Positions 1 to 10,754 of a stretch of DNA of 64,000 bases are shown piece by piece (the stretch's first letter is position 1; every line of letters begins with the position of its first letter). The DNA is from Gonatopus flavifemur (Eukaryota > Arthropoda > Insecta > Hymenoptera > Dryinidae), in assembly GCA_018340375.1 (NCBI GenBank), contig JAFFJZ010000001.1, positions 64,968,001 to 65,032,000 on the forward strand. The letters are read 5' to 3'. The position numbers and the translations under genes are program-made. The notes below the pieces were generated by a model. That model had not been told where the DNA came from. It was given only the letters and a program-made list of their open reading frames with translations, and made no database searches.

Positions 1-3000
1 ATGATGTGAGTTATCCAATCTTCCACTAAAAGATGGTATTTGACGATGTTGAAGTAAAATTTCACAAGAATTGGTAATCTATAATACGAAAGTTTTGTAT
101 TTAGTTGGAATCGGATAACATATCAGCTGTTCCTCAAAGAAAGTAATTGAAAACAATAATTCATTCAATTTGAAACAGATAGTGAAATATATAATATAGT
201 CGTAATATACTCATGTAACTAGCTATGCACTGCTTTTTGTTGTTTTTATAATGAATTTATATTTAGAAACATCTTATCACATAACGTGAAGACCGTTGAA
301 TTCACATACAGCATTGAACAAGTGTGAAGCTATAAAAATTTCATAAAAAGGTGATTTATTATCAATCATTTCTACTTATTGCGTTTATACAGTTTCCAGT
401 TTTCAGGCATGATCACGCGTGATCAATCAGACGTACGCAAATGCGTTTATTGCCGATTTAACATGATGAAAGCATGTGTACTTGTGATAGAAAAATCAAC
501 ACATAGTCATTTTGTATGAATATTCCTCAGTTGGTGAGATTTTGCATGATCATGAGCGAAAATGGTTTGTCAGGCATGATCGCTGATGGTTGAGCTTGAT
601 CACGGGTTTCCACGTGGGTACAAAATTGAAGCCTTGTGAGTTATGATTGAGCTAAAAATCGAACGACCAGACGTAATCAGGCCCAACCACGTGCAGTCAG
701 TGTTGAGGATGAATAATTTTGCCAAAAAATATTCATGATCAGGCTTGAACAAGCTTAATCAAACCTGAATGATTTTTTCACGGGTAGACACGCGTTACAA
801 ATGGCGTTTGGTAATCGATTGTCAAGAACGTTGTATGAGAAGATGAAATTTATCATGATTTTAATCTTCCCATTTGAATATATCTGTATAAATTTCCTAT
901 CATTACATCTACTTCGTTTTTTGAAATACATTAAGCAAACCTTTTCACAATTTTCATCATGTGTTCCTACTTTTTTCTCCGAGATGCTCATAATTTCAAA
1001 ATTCAACTTTACTTTCGATAATTAATGATCAGTGTGAATATCAGTCATGACTGAATATTGCGTGAAACTAATGAACATCGTTTCATTATACTGAAATTAG
1101 CAACAACATGCAAATATAATCGTTTCCAATTCAATTCTTCAGAAATTTGTTTTCGAACTTTTAAAAAATCACCGTCTGAGACTTAGAATTCCTTTTCCAC
1201 GTGTAGGTATTTTGAAATACAGAGTTTCTAGTGATGAAATATAATTTAAATGAAACTGATGATATTCTATGAACAAAATTCTGACATCTTCCGTTTATTT
1301 TTGACAGAAACTGATTATTCTCAAAAACGGCCCCCGGGATTCTTTCAAATTTGATCTCAAAATGTTTGTGAGACGCCAGACAACTATAATCAGTCGAAAA
1401 ATCCCATATGCAAAGACCTTACAATTAAAGTTAGTTCAGCCTCACCGTGATTAAATTTCCCTGCTCAAAGAATCTCATTGATTCCGATGCAAAAAAACCG
1501 ATTCAAACCCATTAAAAATTGATTCTCAATGGGTTCTTCAAGCAGGGTTAATTTCGTCAGATTCTATGAATGTTTTCAACAAGAGCTGTTACAGAATGAA
1601 CCTTTCGCCTCATATCAAGGGGTATAGTGAGTTCAGAAGCGATATTCGATTCTACAAAAATAAGACTTCATGCCAAAAGTAAAATTAAGGAAGTACTTGT
1701 CACACAAATGTTTTCCTTTCTTTCTTTTTAGAAATCGAGTGTCCAGCGTTTCGGTTAGTTCTTAAATTTTCTTATAATATGCCCTGCCAAGAGATATACA
1801 AGAATCCGACTTTTTATTATTATTGTTATGTCAGGTGATGTTTGGGGACCGTAAGTCGATTTGATAGACGGATTACGTACTTGTAAGGTGAAGTTTGTAT
1901 AAAGACTTTGAGGAATAAATCTCGGATAATCGTGGTAAGTTTTCTTACGCAAACAACAGGATATATCGAGAAAACCTTGGACTCTTTGATAGATCGTCGA
2001 CAAAATCGCACGCAAGTGGTATCGAAACAATTTCAAGACACCACACACACACTCTCTCTCTCTCTCTCTCTCTCCAATTGTTTCAATTAAACTTCCTACT
2101 AAGAATCTCAATTTCCTGTGGGTCAAACTTGCGACATCGTGAATGTACGTTTTAATCTGCACTATAGTTTCTCTTAATCCAATGTGACACGTTATACGTA
2201 GCGTGGTATATCCAACGTTATCAAGACATCCGACAATGCGATAGCAATAGCAGACTTGAAATCGCACGGCAAACTGAAACCGCCAGATGGTGGTCATACG
2301 AATGGGGTATTACTTTCCTTCGGTAATAATCCAGGATAATCTCATTGCATTTCGTTTGCTAAAACTTTCTTTTCTCTCTTCGTGGTTGCTTTTGGAAAGT
2401 GCTTGAATTATTATCAACTCTGGTATATAAATGCGGGAGAGCAATGACAACGTGGCGACGCGGAACCCGCCCCACGATATTCCATCGTCGCGACGACGGT
2501 TCGCGTGACAACGACAATTAAACGCTTATATTTGCATGTCATATCCGGCTTCGTACAGCCGGTGCATAGTTGCATGTTCGTACATAAACCGTACACGAGT
2601 ATATATTGATATCTATAAAAGCATAATTATTCCCTAGTGGGAATACCTGAACTATTCCTGCGGTTCTTCTCTCGAACATATTCAATTTTGTTTATTTACT
2701 TATTTATTCATTCATTATTGCTCATCGATGTATTTCTAAGGATAATTACAATCCTCCTGCGGTTCGGGACAAAATCGTCATTTCCACGAGTTATCGACTT
2801 TGAATTGTTTCTCCAGAATCGAGTGAAAAATCCAAAAGATTCTCCAATATTCGATACACAACAGACGAATGAAAATACTCGGCGCATAATTTAATTTTTC
2901 AAGAGGAGAAAAAACGTGTAATAACGAACATCCATATACAAAGTTGAGAGGAACACGATCCGGTACCTAGTATATTTTCCAGGAGAAAAAAGTCAAAGGA

Positions 3001-6000
3001 AAACAAAAAGCGAGCTGAAAGAAGGATTTGAAAAACTTTCATTCTCGTGAAATACCCGGGATCTGGAAAAGAACGGCTTGTGTTTTTCTCATTCAACGAC
3101 TGCGTCATTGAACTTTATGCAACACCAGAGAGTTTAATACTCTCGACCCTACAAAATCAAGGGGAAAACGGGGGAGGCGAAGGGAACAACCAAAGAGGTC
3201 AACGCAGGATATCGACATACCCCGTGTGTCCCTGCGAAAGGATATTAAAACGATAGCAGGAAAATCCTCGCAATTATTACCTTTGACCGAAGCCTTTCGG
3301 TCCTCGTCGATACACACGGTCATACAAATTTTCTACAACTGAAAAAACCAAAATCGATTAACCGACATTAACTATTACAGAGAAAAGGGATGAACGCGAA
3401 AGCAGAAATTTTTTTTCCTTGCACGCGGAAAGAACGATTTGGTACTTCTCTGTAAAAATTCAAAACCTTTTAAGAGCACCATCAATACCGATTGCGAATT
3501 AACGACTGAACGGTTCTATGCGTATAGACAGGTAAATATATATACCGGCTTTTCTCATCATACGCTTTTTTTCCGTTCGGAGCGGACGATTCGTCGTTTT
3601 CGATCCCCCTCGCGCACGGTCAACATAAATGGAAATATTTTTTTGTTCAACAAAAATCCATTTGTAAAACCGAATGAAAAATCAATTGAAAACAAAAAAC
3701 AAAACGGCACAAAATCTCTTCGAATCTCTTCGATTTATGAATTATCTTGAATTTTGATAGTCGAAACTCGTTTATATGCACGCATCTGTTGGGTTTTGAG
3801 CAAGGTAGACGCATCAAAAATGTGTACATATTATATTTAATTCCTTGATCGTCTTATTTCGAACATCCGAGGGTATCGTTACGCTTGAATATACGCGTAT
3901 ATATACACGGATGTCGTGTTTACGATGCAGCTCCTGGGATGCCTCGATAATGGGGTAACAGCATTGGAAGCGATGTAGAGTACCGGGTGTTGTATCTCGT
4001 TTGCAAGGAATGGACAGCTACGAGATCGGGGAGAGCAATAACAAATGGAAAAAGGGTGGTGGGAAACTTATAGACTTTCCCATCGCGTCTCGAGAAGAAG
4101 GAAATCGAGAATGAAGGAGCGAGTGATAATGATGAGAATCGAAACAAAAATTATCTTCCAAGCGAACTACTCCTACTAGCGTTAATGTAAAATGAATGAA
4201 TGAAAAAAAAAAAGAAAAGAATCTCATCGCAATTTTGTTATTTATTTCATATTTCAAAGGGATATTCTCTTATTTCTCCACGTTATTATCGTGTATTCGC
4301 CTCGAATTTGTATTCCCCCTCCCCCCCCCCTCCCCTCCCTCCCCGTTCAAAACCTCTTTGCGCATTCATCGCCTCACCTTGCACTCGTTGTCGTCAACCT
4401 AACAGTACACTCAATTTTCTCGTCGTGTACCGCTACAACGCGAGTCGCATCTTTACCTTACGTTCTCTCTTCCCCTCTCTTTCACCCTTCTATTTCTCCT
4501 TCCGTCGTTGTCGTCGTCGTCGTCGTCTCGTTTTTCATCTGGCCTCTCGTGCTCGATCTTTTTACGTTCCTCGTGCCTTTCCTTGGTGATTTTTTTTGCT
4601 TCCTCTTCAACGCCTTCGCAAAATGACTAGAAATCTTCGGAAGCCTCGAAACGAGACCTTCCATAAGGTACAATCATTTTCACGGTGAATACGTTTTACT
4701 TGTGCATACATGAAAATATAAACTAAGAACCGCGCGGAAATTCAAAGTCTCGCGTTGTATTTCGAGTGTCTCGCCTATGAAACAATCCAATACTTTGACA
4801 AGATCTCGGTAATAATCTCGCTTGAAGTCTAGGATATGTCACGTCCAGAGATATTCAAAGAATATTCCTTTCAATGACAATGGCAAAGGAATTAATATAG
4901 AATATTAACACCTTAAAATATAAGTTCCCCTATTTTGTGTCATGGACAAGGATGGGGAGAAACAGAAGAATTGGAGGAGGAAAGTTGAATAAAAACATTG
5001 AATTTATAAAAATATAAGATTTATTACGATGAAGATTTGAATAATTCTACATGAAACAATTCTCCTACAGCCAACTTCAATAACTTCAAATCAGAATCAG
5101 AGATTTTAACATACTTCTGTAATATTCTACTCTTTGTTCTACATCAGTCATATTTCAATTGTACACATATATCAACCTCATCTTCAATATTGGGGTTATT
5201 GGCTCTTTCAATTTAAACTTACAAGAAAAATGATTTTATTAGATATTTTAGAATCTAAATTATTTCGTAGCAACTTTGTTTCTCTGACTTTGATACAATC
5301 CTTTAAAAGCTCAATTTCAGCTTCAATTCATTCATATTCCATCAATAGAATACATACATTGTCTTATTTGGTGTTACTTTAACTGATATAGTCTTTAATT
5401 AACAGTTGCGAGATTCCAGCCAACTGAATTTCCCACGAATAATCATGAGTGAATTAAATTTTGAATTACCAATTAATATGTGAGATTCCAGCCAACTGAA
5501 TTTCCCACACAATTAATCGGTGATAGACTCAATTGACATCTGAGAAATTCTAGCCATCCAGATTTTTCTAAGTAGTCAATTTTCGTCACTATGGGGTTGA
5601 ATTTAAAAGACAATGTATTTGAATATGAGATGAAACAAAGTTGTTCTATACACAAATTGAAATATAATTATTACGATTTCTTCACTCAGTCAAATTCTCA
5701 CTTACAAAGAGAAAAATCCAAAATATGGCACAGTAATCCTTGGAATGTATTTTGAAATTGGAATTATTTCAAACACATTGAAAAGGAACACAAAATATTT
5801 CAAACATCTTGAAAAGAATTTGATTCAAACACTTGAACTTGAACTTTAACTTGAACACTTGAAAACACTTTGAAGTTGTAGTAAAGAACGTTGAACACGA
5901 ATACTTGAAGATGATGTGTAAGAACTGGAGCGAATGCGAATACTGCGAATACTGACTTTTGGGCCCAAAACATGGGTTTTTATATGGTCAGTCTCGACCA

Positions 6001-7751
6001 TGGAGAGACTTGTTTTGGTCACTTAGAAAAATGCACTTTGCTCCATAGATAATGAGTTCATGCACTGCCCTTATGACGCATCACAAGTACATAGTGTTAC
6101 GCGACGATGTCTTATCTATCACGTGAAGTTTAGTTGAAAGTTAGAACCACGACTCAAAATTATCAAAGGAAAGTATCTATAAGAAAGATATTGATTGAAT
6201 GTTCTTCAAGTTTTCTTAATATTGAATGATGCGAAAGAGTTTTGAATTCAATTTACGAGAATGGTAATTGAATCATATGCAATTATTAGAAGAGTGTTCA
6301 ATCAATAATTAAGTAATTAAAATTATACAATTTATATATCAAAACACAAAAATACATGTATGGAAAAAGACGATTCCGTCACAGATAATACAAACGTAGT
6401 TACACGTGACTGGAAATTTTAACCCTCACTTCTAAACGTGTGAAATATTTTGTTTACCCATTGGATTTTCATTAATTTTTCATCTCTGAAACATTACCTT
6501 TAAAATCCATTTCCATTTTTCAATGTTACGATTATTTGAATTATTTTGTACACTGAGAGAACAGATATCTTGAAAAATACCATAATTTATGGATTTTTTG
6601 CGTTGGTTTGACCCGAGTCAACATAATTTCTTGAACTTTTATGAAGAAGCATGGTACCTTCCTAATAAAAGTCCCAGCCATTATGGTATCTTCATACACT
6701 GAGAAAACTGAAAAATTTTGAGTTGTCTTATGATAGTTGGTGCAACAAAATTTTTACTGTTCGAAGAGCTATAAATAAAGTCACATGTCTATAGAATAAT
6801 TAGTTACGACAACAATAGAATATTCAAGTATACGTTTAAATTGATGGCACTGAAGATATGTAACTTTAGCCCGTTATTTGTATCAACTATGACATTACAG
6901 TGAGGGAAAATAAAAATTTTAATGAAATGAAAAAGTTTCAAATCAAATTGTTTGGTTTTTAGAACCACATTGTAAGAAATATGAGGAGGTTTTCTTCAAA
7001 CTATTGGTGGATTTCGTCCCCCCATCTTGGGGGAATTATGTTTTCGTCAAAGATGAGGGACTTCTTCACTACTTTGAGGAATTATTTTGTTTTTTGAGTG
7101 TCGAATCCTCTATGAATGAAGGAAAAGTCCACTAAATTATGGTGAATGATTCCCCATCTGTAGAGGAACTTTGCTGCCACCATTTTTTGGAAGGAAATTT
7201 CACGATCACACTATATCAGACAGCTGGGCTTTTATTCAAATCAACGCATTCTGTTTAGTTAATTGAATTCAGTTGGATTGAGTAAAACTTTAACTCCTCA
7301 CAAATGAATATTTTGACGTTGTGCTAACCAAATATTCCAAGTAAATCAAAATATTATTTCAACTAACTTATTTGGTCGATAAAATATGATTGTACTGAAA
7401 TATTGTTGGTTATTGAAAATCAAGTATATACCAGGAATCACTAAACAACCTTGCTAGAAATGACTGAAGTGATTTTCTAGGTTATTACAAGGCCCTGCTA
7501 GGCCTTGAAAGTCCCTCGCAAGGGCATCGTAAGGTCTTGCAAGGTCTGGAGAATAGGGGAGAGGGGGGCAAAATGGAATGGTGTTTTTCAAATGGCTGTC
7601 ATTTTGGTACTAATCGTTTTTCCGATTGAAATGAGGTACTTTCTTAAGGTATATACATCCAAATTTGAGAAAAAGATGTGAAGTTTGGGAAATTCAAATT
7701 CTTTCTTCAGTTTTAATACGAAAAAAGAAAACTTGTTAAAATTCCATCTTG
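1..7751. other. AT-rich non-coding stretch
   Basis: I see no exon of a recognisable protein here on either strand; the open frames are short and of low complexity. Visible items are a perfect 16-base palindrome (TGATCACGCGTGATCA) at 410-425 among several GATCA-containing words, a CA/TC microsatellite at about 2042-2074, a C-rich run at 4316-4335, and a phrase near 5409-5435 that recurs at 5483-5509 (AGATTCCAGCCAACTGAATT). Short sequences starting CACTGAGA lie near 6551 and 6709 and may be decayed transposon ends. If the rhomboid gene downstream has distal 5' exons, part of this could be intron, but nothing in the sequence shows that. Confidence 0.5.
1459..1547. repeat. Short inverted-repeat element, family with 48479-48547
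   Basis: The ends form an inverted repeat: CCCTGCTCAAAGAATCTCAT at the left and its approximate complement ending GCAGGG at the right. TTAA follows the right end directly. The interior word GATTCCGATGCA recurs in reverse orientation in the element at 48479-48547, which also starts CCCTACTCAAAGAATCTCAT. The CCCT ends and adjacent TTAA suggest a piggyBac-type miniature element, but the left flank is not an intact TTAA. Confidence 0.5.
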
Positions 7752-7980
7752 TCCCCACTCACGGTGTAAAAGAATAGGTGAACCAACTTCCTTGAGTTTG
7801 AGGGAGTGGGGGTGTGATTATTTGTTGCAGTTTTCTCTAGTGTTTTCCAGATGTCGTATGTGTTCGAGGTAGGTTTTTGTAAACAACAATGGCGGAATAT
7901 GGTAGCATCTATTTGAATTCCTTCTCTTCATCACAAAAATGTATTTTCATTCTCAAGGAATTGAAAAAACATAAGTTAAA

Positions 7981-8260
7981 ATGGTACAAAAGTGCTATAT
8001 TATTGAATGTGACAGTAGATATACAAAAGACAAAGTATCTATGTTTCGTGCACCGAAAGACACTGAACTTTTCAAGAAATGGTTTGATGTTATCAAAAAA
8101 ATCGGATGATTATTTGAATAAGAATAGTTTTGTTTGTGAAAAACACTTTCAAGAATATGATATAAAACGAGGGAATATTGTACGTGATGTGATTGGGAAT
8201 ATGATTTATGAAGTAATCATTCGTGAAGTGCCATTCGCTACATGGTTGTATGTTTCGAAT
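7981..8260 (+). pseudogene. THAP-type zinc-finger fragment, frameshifted
   Basis: From the ATG at 7981 a THAP domain can be read. It starts MVQKC, has the first zinc pair as C-x4-C (CYIIEC), and continues with a conserved-type FRAPKD block and a KKWF motif. The frame is then broken in the A-run near 8092-8100 and meets a stop soon after. Shifted by one base, the rest follows: SFVCEKHFQEYD, with the C-x2-H zinc ligands, at about 8125-8160. THAP is the C2CH DNA-binding domain of P-element transposases and related host factors. The piece lies inside the P-like inverted repeats at 7760-8847, so it is most simply the N-terminal remnant of that transposase. No catalytic region follows. A correction of the A-run by sequencing could restore the frame, but the protein would still be truncated. 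Confidence 0.75.
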
Positions 8261-8519
8261 TTGAGAATTCTAAAAACCTATCATCTGCACATTGTGATTT
8301 TTGAATTTCTATTGGCGATTTATAGAAAATAAAATTGTTTTGCAATATTATTCCCAAAATATCAACAACGATTAATCTTTTTCTATTTTTTTCGTACTCC
8401 CTGATTTATTTGCAAAAATACTGTTCTTTGATATCAGTGAGGATTTTTTTTATGGTGAAGAAAACATTGAAAAAAGTTCATTATTCAATATGAGTAGTAA
8501 TTGACTTTATTGTTACAAC

Positions 8520-8656
8520 CCCAAGCAACACCAGGAAGAATTATAATGTGGACAGTATCCTATGGACATGCTCAGAAGGTGATTATCCAAAACAGTCTCA
8601 TTTGGAGGTTCTAAGCATGTTCATATCACATCTGAAACATCCGTGTGTTGCTTGGG
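8520..8656. mobile_element. Small inverted-repeat element inside the P-like relic
   Basis: The ends are CCCAAGCAACAC and its exact complement GTGTTGCTTGGG, about 137 bp apart, with partial matching further in (ATGGACATGCTC against AAGCATGTTCAT). It has no coding content and no clear target duplication. It must be younger than, or carried by, the P-like element that contains it. Two other elements in the window have similar CCxxA-type ends (30775-30962 and 48718-49084). Confidence 0.6.
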
Positions 8657-8855
8657 AGTAATAATAAATAAAAAATATTATTCCATATTAATTTTGATGA
8701 GGTTATATTCGTTTCATGGGAGCGGCCATTGTTGTTTACATTTGCCTACCAAAATCAGTAGCGCACTCATGTGTCATTATGAGTAAACTGCATGAAATAA
8801 TCACAGCAGTTTTGAAGAGTTGGATCACCTAATTCTCTTACACCGTGTCCCCACT

Positions 8856-9976
8856 GTAGGGGTAAGATGGAATAAGACGAAATGTAGACGGAGGCAAAAT
8901 GGAATATGGTGGTATAAAAACACAGATATTAATCGAAGAATGGAAAAATAAATTTATAAGATTAATTTAAAACGAATACAGAACAAAAATAACATAGGAT
9001 TGGATGTAGTCATCTTCCAAACTCAAATCCAACTGTACGTAGTTTTGGATATTTTTATCGCTCAATCGAGTCGTTCAAACATTTTTCTGTATTTTTGTTA
9101 ATTATTATTCATTCGTCAGGAGAGATTCTGAAAAATTCTTTGCATTTCGAGTTGCTCCATATTTTAGCACAATTTCACTGCATAAAAAAAGATTTGTACG
9201 AATATTCTTCAGACAAAACGTTCCAAAAACCTTTGAACCAATGAAACTGAAAACTTTTGCTATGGAGTAGTCTATTCTTCCAACAATGAAATCCAAAATT
9301 CCGTATCGCCGTTGCACGCGATTGCAGGCGTGTCGTTGAAAAATGTACATAGGTGGAAATGCCGGTGAAACAATTGAAAATGATGAAATGGTAGACAGCG
9401 CATGCGTAATCAGATTCTATTTGCTGAGGAACTTGAATTTTTAGTTGTCACAGATAAATTACTTACGCTATTATTAACTGAATTTTTTTTATTCAAAATG
9501 AATAGACGTCAAGATTTATTCAAATTAACTAAAGTATTTTTGCTCACGCAACTGAGCGATTTCTCTCAGTGTATATTTCACAGTGCAGAACTCATAAGTC
9601 CCATCAACTAATCTCAATTATCATGTTTTATGTTATTAGTTACTTTCAATCACACTGTAAGAATTGTTCAGTTGTCCTGGAAAAAGACCCAATGAAATAC
9701 GACATCGAACCAGAACTGTTTTTGTCTCGTAAAAGTATTAGTTATTCTAACTAAAAATTTTTCTCACAACAAGTATCATTTCAGTTGTGGTAACTCAAAT
9801 TTTTCGTTCAAAGTTGTTCCTGGCCAGGTATCGCATCACTTCGTCTTGTGGATCCATATTTTACGAAAAAAATTGTGGCAAAATATCATCATACGCTTCA
9901 ACTGATGCTAGCGATATTGCCTAATTCATTTTTCTGAGTATACCAAATATGAAGTATGATTCCAACAGTCCCATGG
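8856..9976. other. Non-coding stretch
   Basis: AT-rich sequence with no supported gene. Right of the P-like element the phrase GGCAAAATGGAATATGG (about 8887) resembles GGCAAAATGGAATGG at about 7568 on the left, so the P-like element may have landed in a pre-existing repeat. Copies of a GTTGTGGTAACT word and its complement start near 9785 and continue to about 10340. Confidence 0.4.
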
Positions 9977-10060
9977 CATGCTATAGTTGAACGGATAACG
10001 CGCAGACTTCTAATCACGATGACTCGTCACGCGTGAGGGTTCGATTCCCTGACCGGTAAC
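9977..10060 (+). other. tRNA-like relic, possibly SINE head, anticodon-position TCT
   Basis: An A-box-like stretch (TAGTTGAACGG at 9984) is followed by CTTCTAA in the anticodon-loop position and by a perfect T-arm (AGGGTTCGATTCCCT at about 10036-10050), which carries a B-box. The anticodon stem does not pair and the acceptor ends do not match, so this is not a functional tRNA. It looks like a decayed tRNA-Arg(UCU)-like copy or the head of a tRNA-derived SINE. No poly(A) or tail unit was identified. Confidence 0.4.
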
Positions 10061-10417
10061 GCCGTGCAAGAGAAAATCACTGTTGATGCTTCAGTTGAAG
10101 TCACTCCGGAAATAAAAAGAGATAACGGTCGATGAGTCATAGAGAATATACAACTATTTCTCTTCAGTGAAAGTCAGAATCAAATGTGGTGAATTCGAAC
10201 AATCAAATTTTGTTGCCACAACTTTTAAAGGTTGATTAAATTTATATAGTTGTGGTAACTATACGGATACAGTTGAACATTTAGTTCGCTCAATTATTTT
10301 TCAAAGTCTGGATGAAAATATATTTTTGATTACCACAACTATAAAAATATATTTGGTGTCGTATTTCACTAAGAAATTTAATGAATTTTTGATTATGGCA
10401 ACTGAAAATTCATCTCA

Positions 10418-10693
10418 GTGTACCAATCGAGATTTGACTGATCGTTTTGAAATGCCAACATCTTCATCAAGATCTCTAATTGTTAATCGACGATTTACAA
10501 GCAGCAAATCTTTGATTTTTGGTCGAACGGGACGCTTTTCCTCTTCGACACGTTCTCGACCTTCTTGGAACTTTTTTTTCGACATAGCCTTATCACCAAA
10601 GGCTTTCCGCATCATCCTCAACGAATCAGCAGCAGAAAATTCATCCCGCAAACAGAATTGCATACAAATTCTTTGCTCAACAAATGCAGACAT
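10418..10693 (-). pseudogene. mariner-type transposase N-terminal remnant
   Basis: Read on the minus strand from about 10693, the frame gives the paired helix-turn-helix region of mariner transposases. It has FVEQRICMQFCLRDEFSAAD, then a KAFGD block, then FQEGRERVEE, and finally a second helix-turn-helix RRLTIRDLDEDVGISKRSV. Against family members as I know them, two short blocks are missing: the tryptophan-containing stretch before FQEGRE and the linker after the RPxRP motif. The frame ends at a stop near 10415, so the whole DDD catalytic domain is absent. No flanking terminal inverted repeats were recognised. This is a dead fragment and should not be called as a host gene. Confidence 0.75.
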
Positions 10694-10754
10694 TATAAAA
10701 ATCGAAAAATTCACTTTCGGTAATTTACAAAACGAAGCGTATCTCAAACACTGA

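Larger units (their letters stand above)
7760..8847. mobile_element. P-element-superfamily relic with 8-bp target duplication
   Basis: A 1,088-bp element bounded by terminal inverted repeats. The left end begins CACGGTGTAAAAGAATAGGT and the right end, read inward, begins CACGGTGTAAGAGAATTAGG. Both continue with a G(A/T)(A/T)CCAACT-like stretch, and patchy matching goes further, including a shared GTAAACAACAATGGC about 130 bp in. The identical 8-mer TCCCCACT flanks both sides (7752-7759 and 8848-8855). An 8-bp duplication, ends of the form CAnGxTG followed by GGTGxxCC, and an internal THAP zinc finger are all P-element traits (end pattern recalled from the Drosophila P element). The element is too short for a full transposase of the family and its only coding piece is frameshifted, so it is a non-autonomous relic. 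A second small inverted-repeat element sits inside at 8520-8656. Confidence 0.8.

Noticed and set aside
1755..2297. 180-codon open frame on the minus strand
   Set aside because: It crosses a TC microsatellite, has no recognisable domain and no homology I know; it is most likely chance.
4196..4626. Overlapping Pro/Ser/Val-rich open frames on the plus strand
   Set aside because: They are produced by C-rich and GTC-repeat low-complexity DNA; three frames are open at once, which is typical of simple repeats.
7889..8332. 147-codon open frame read as one protein
   Set aside because: Only its second half is in the THAP frame; the true THAP start is the ATG at 7981 in another frame, so the continuous frame is an artefact of the shift.
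10326..10754. 142-codon plus-strand open frame
   Set aside because: It is the antisense of the mariner remnant on the minus strand.
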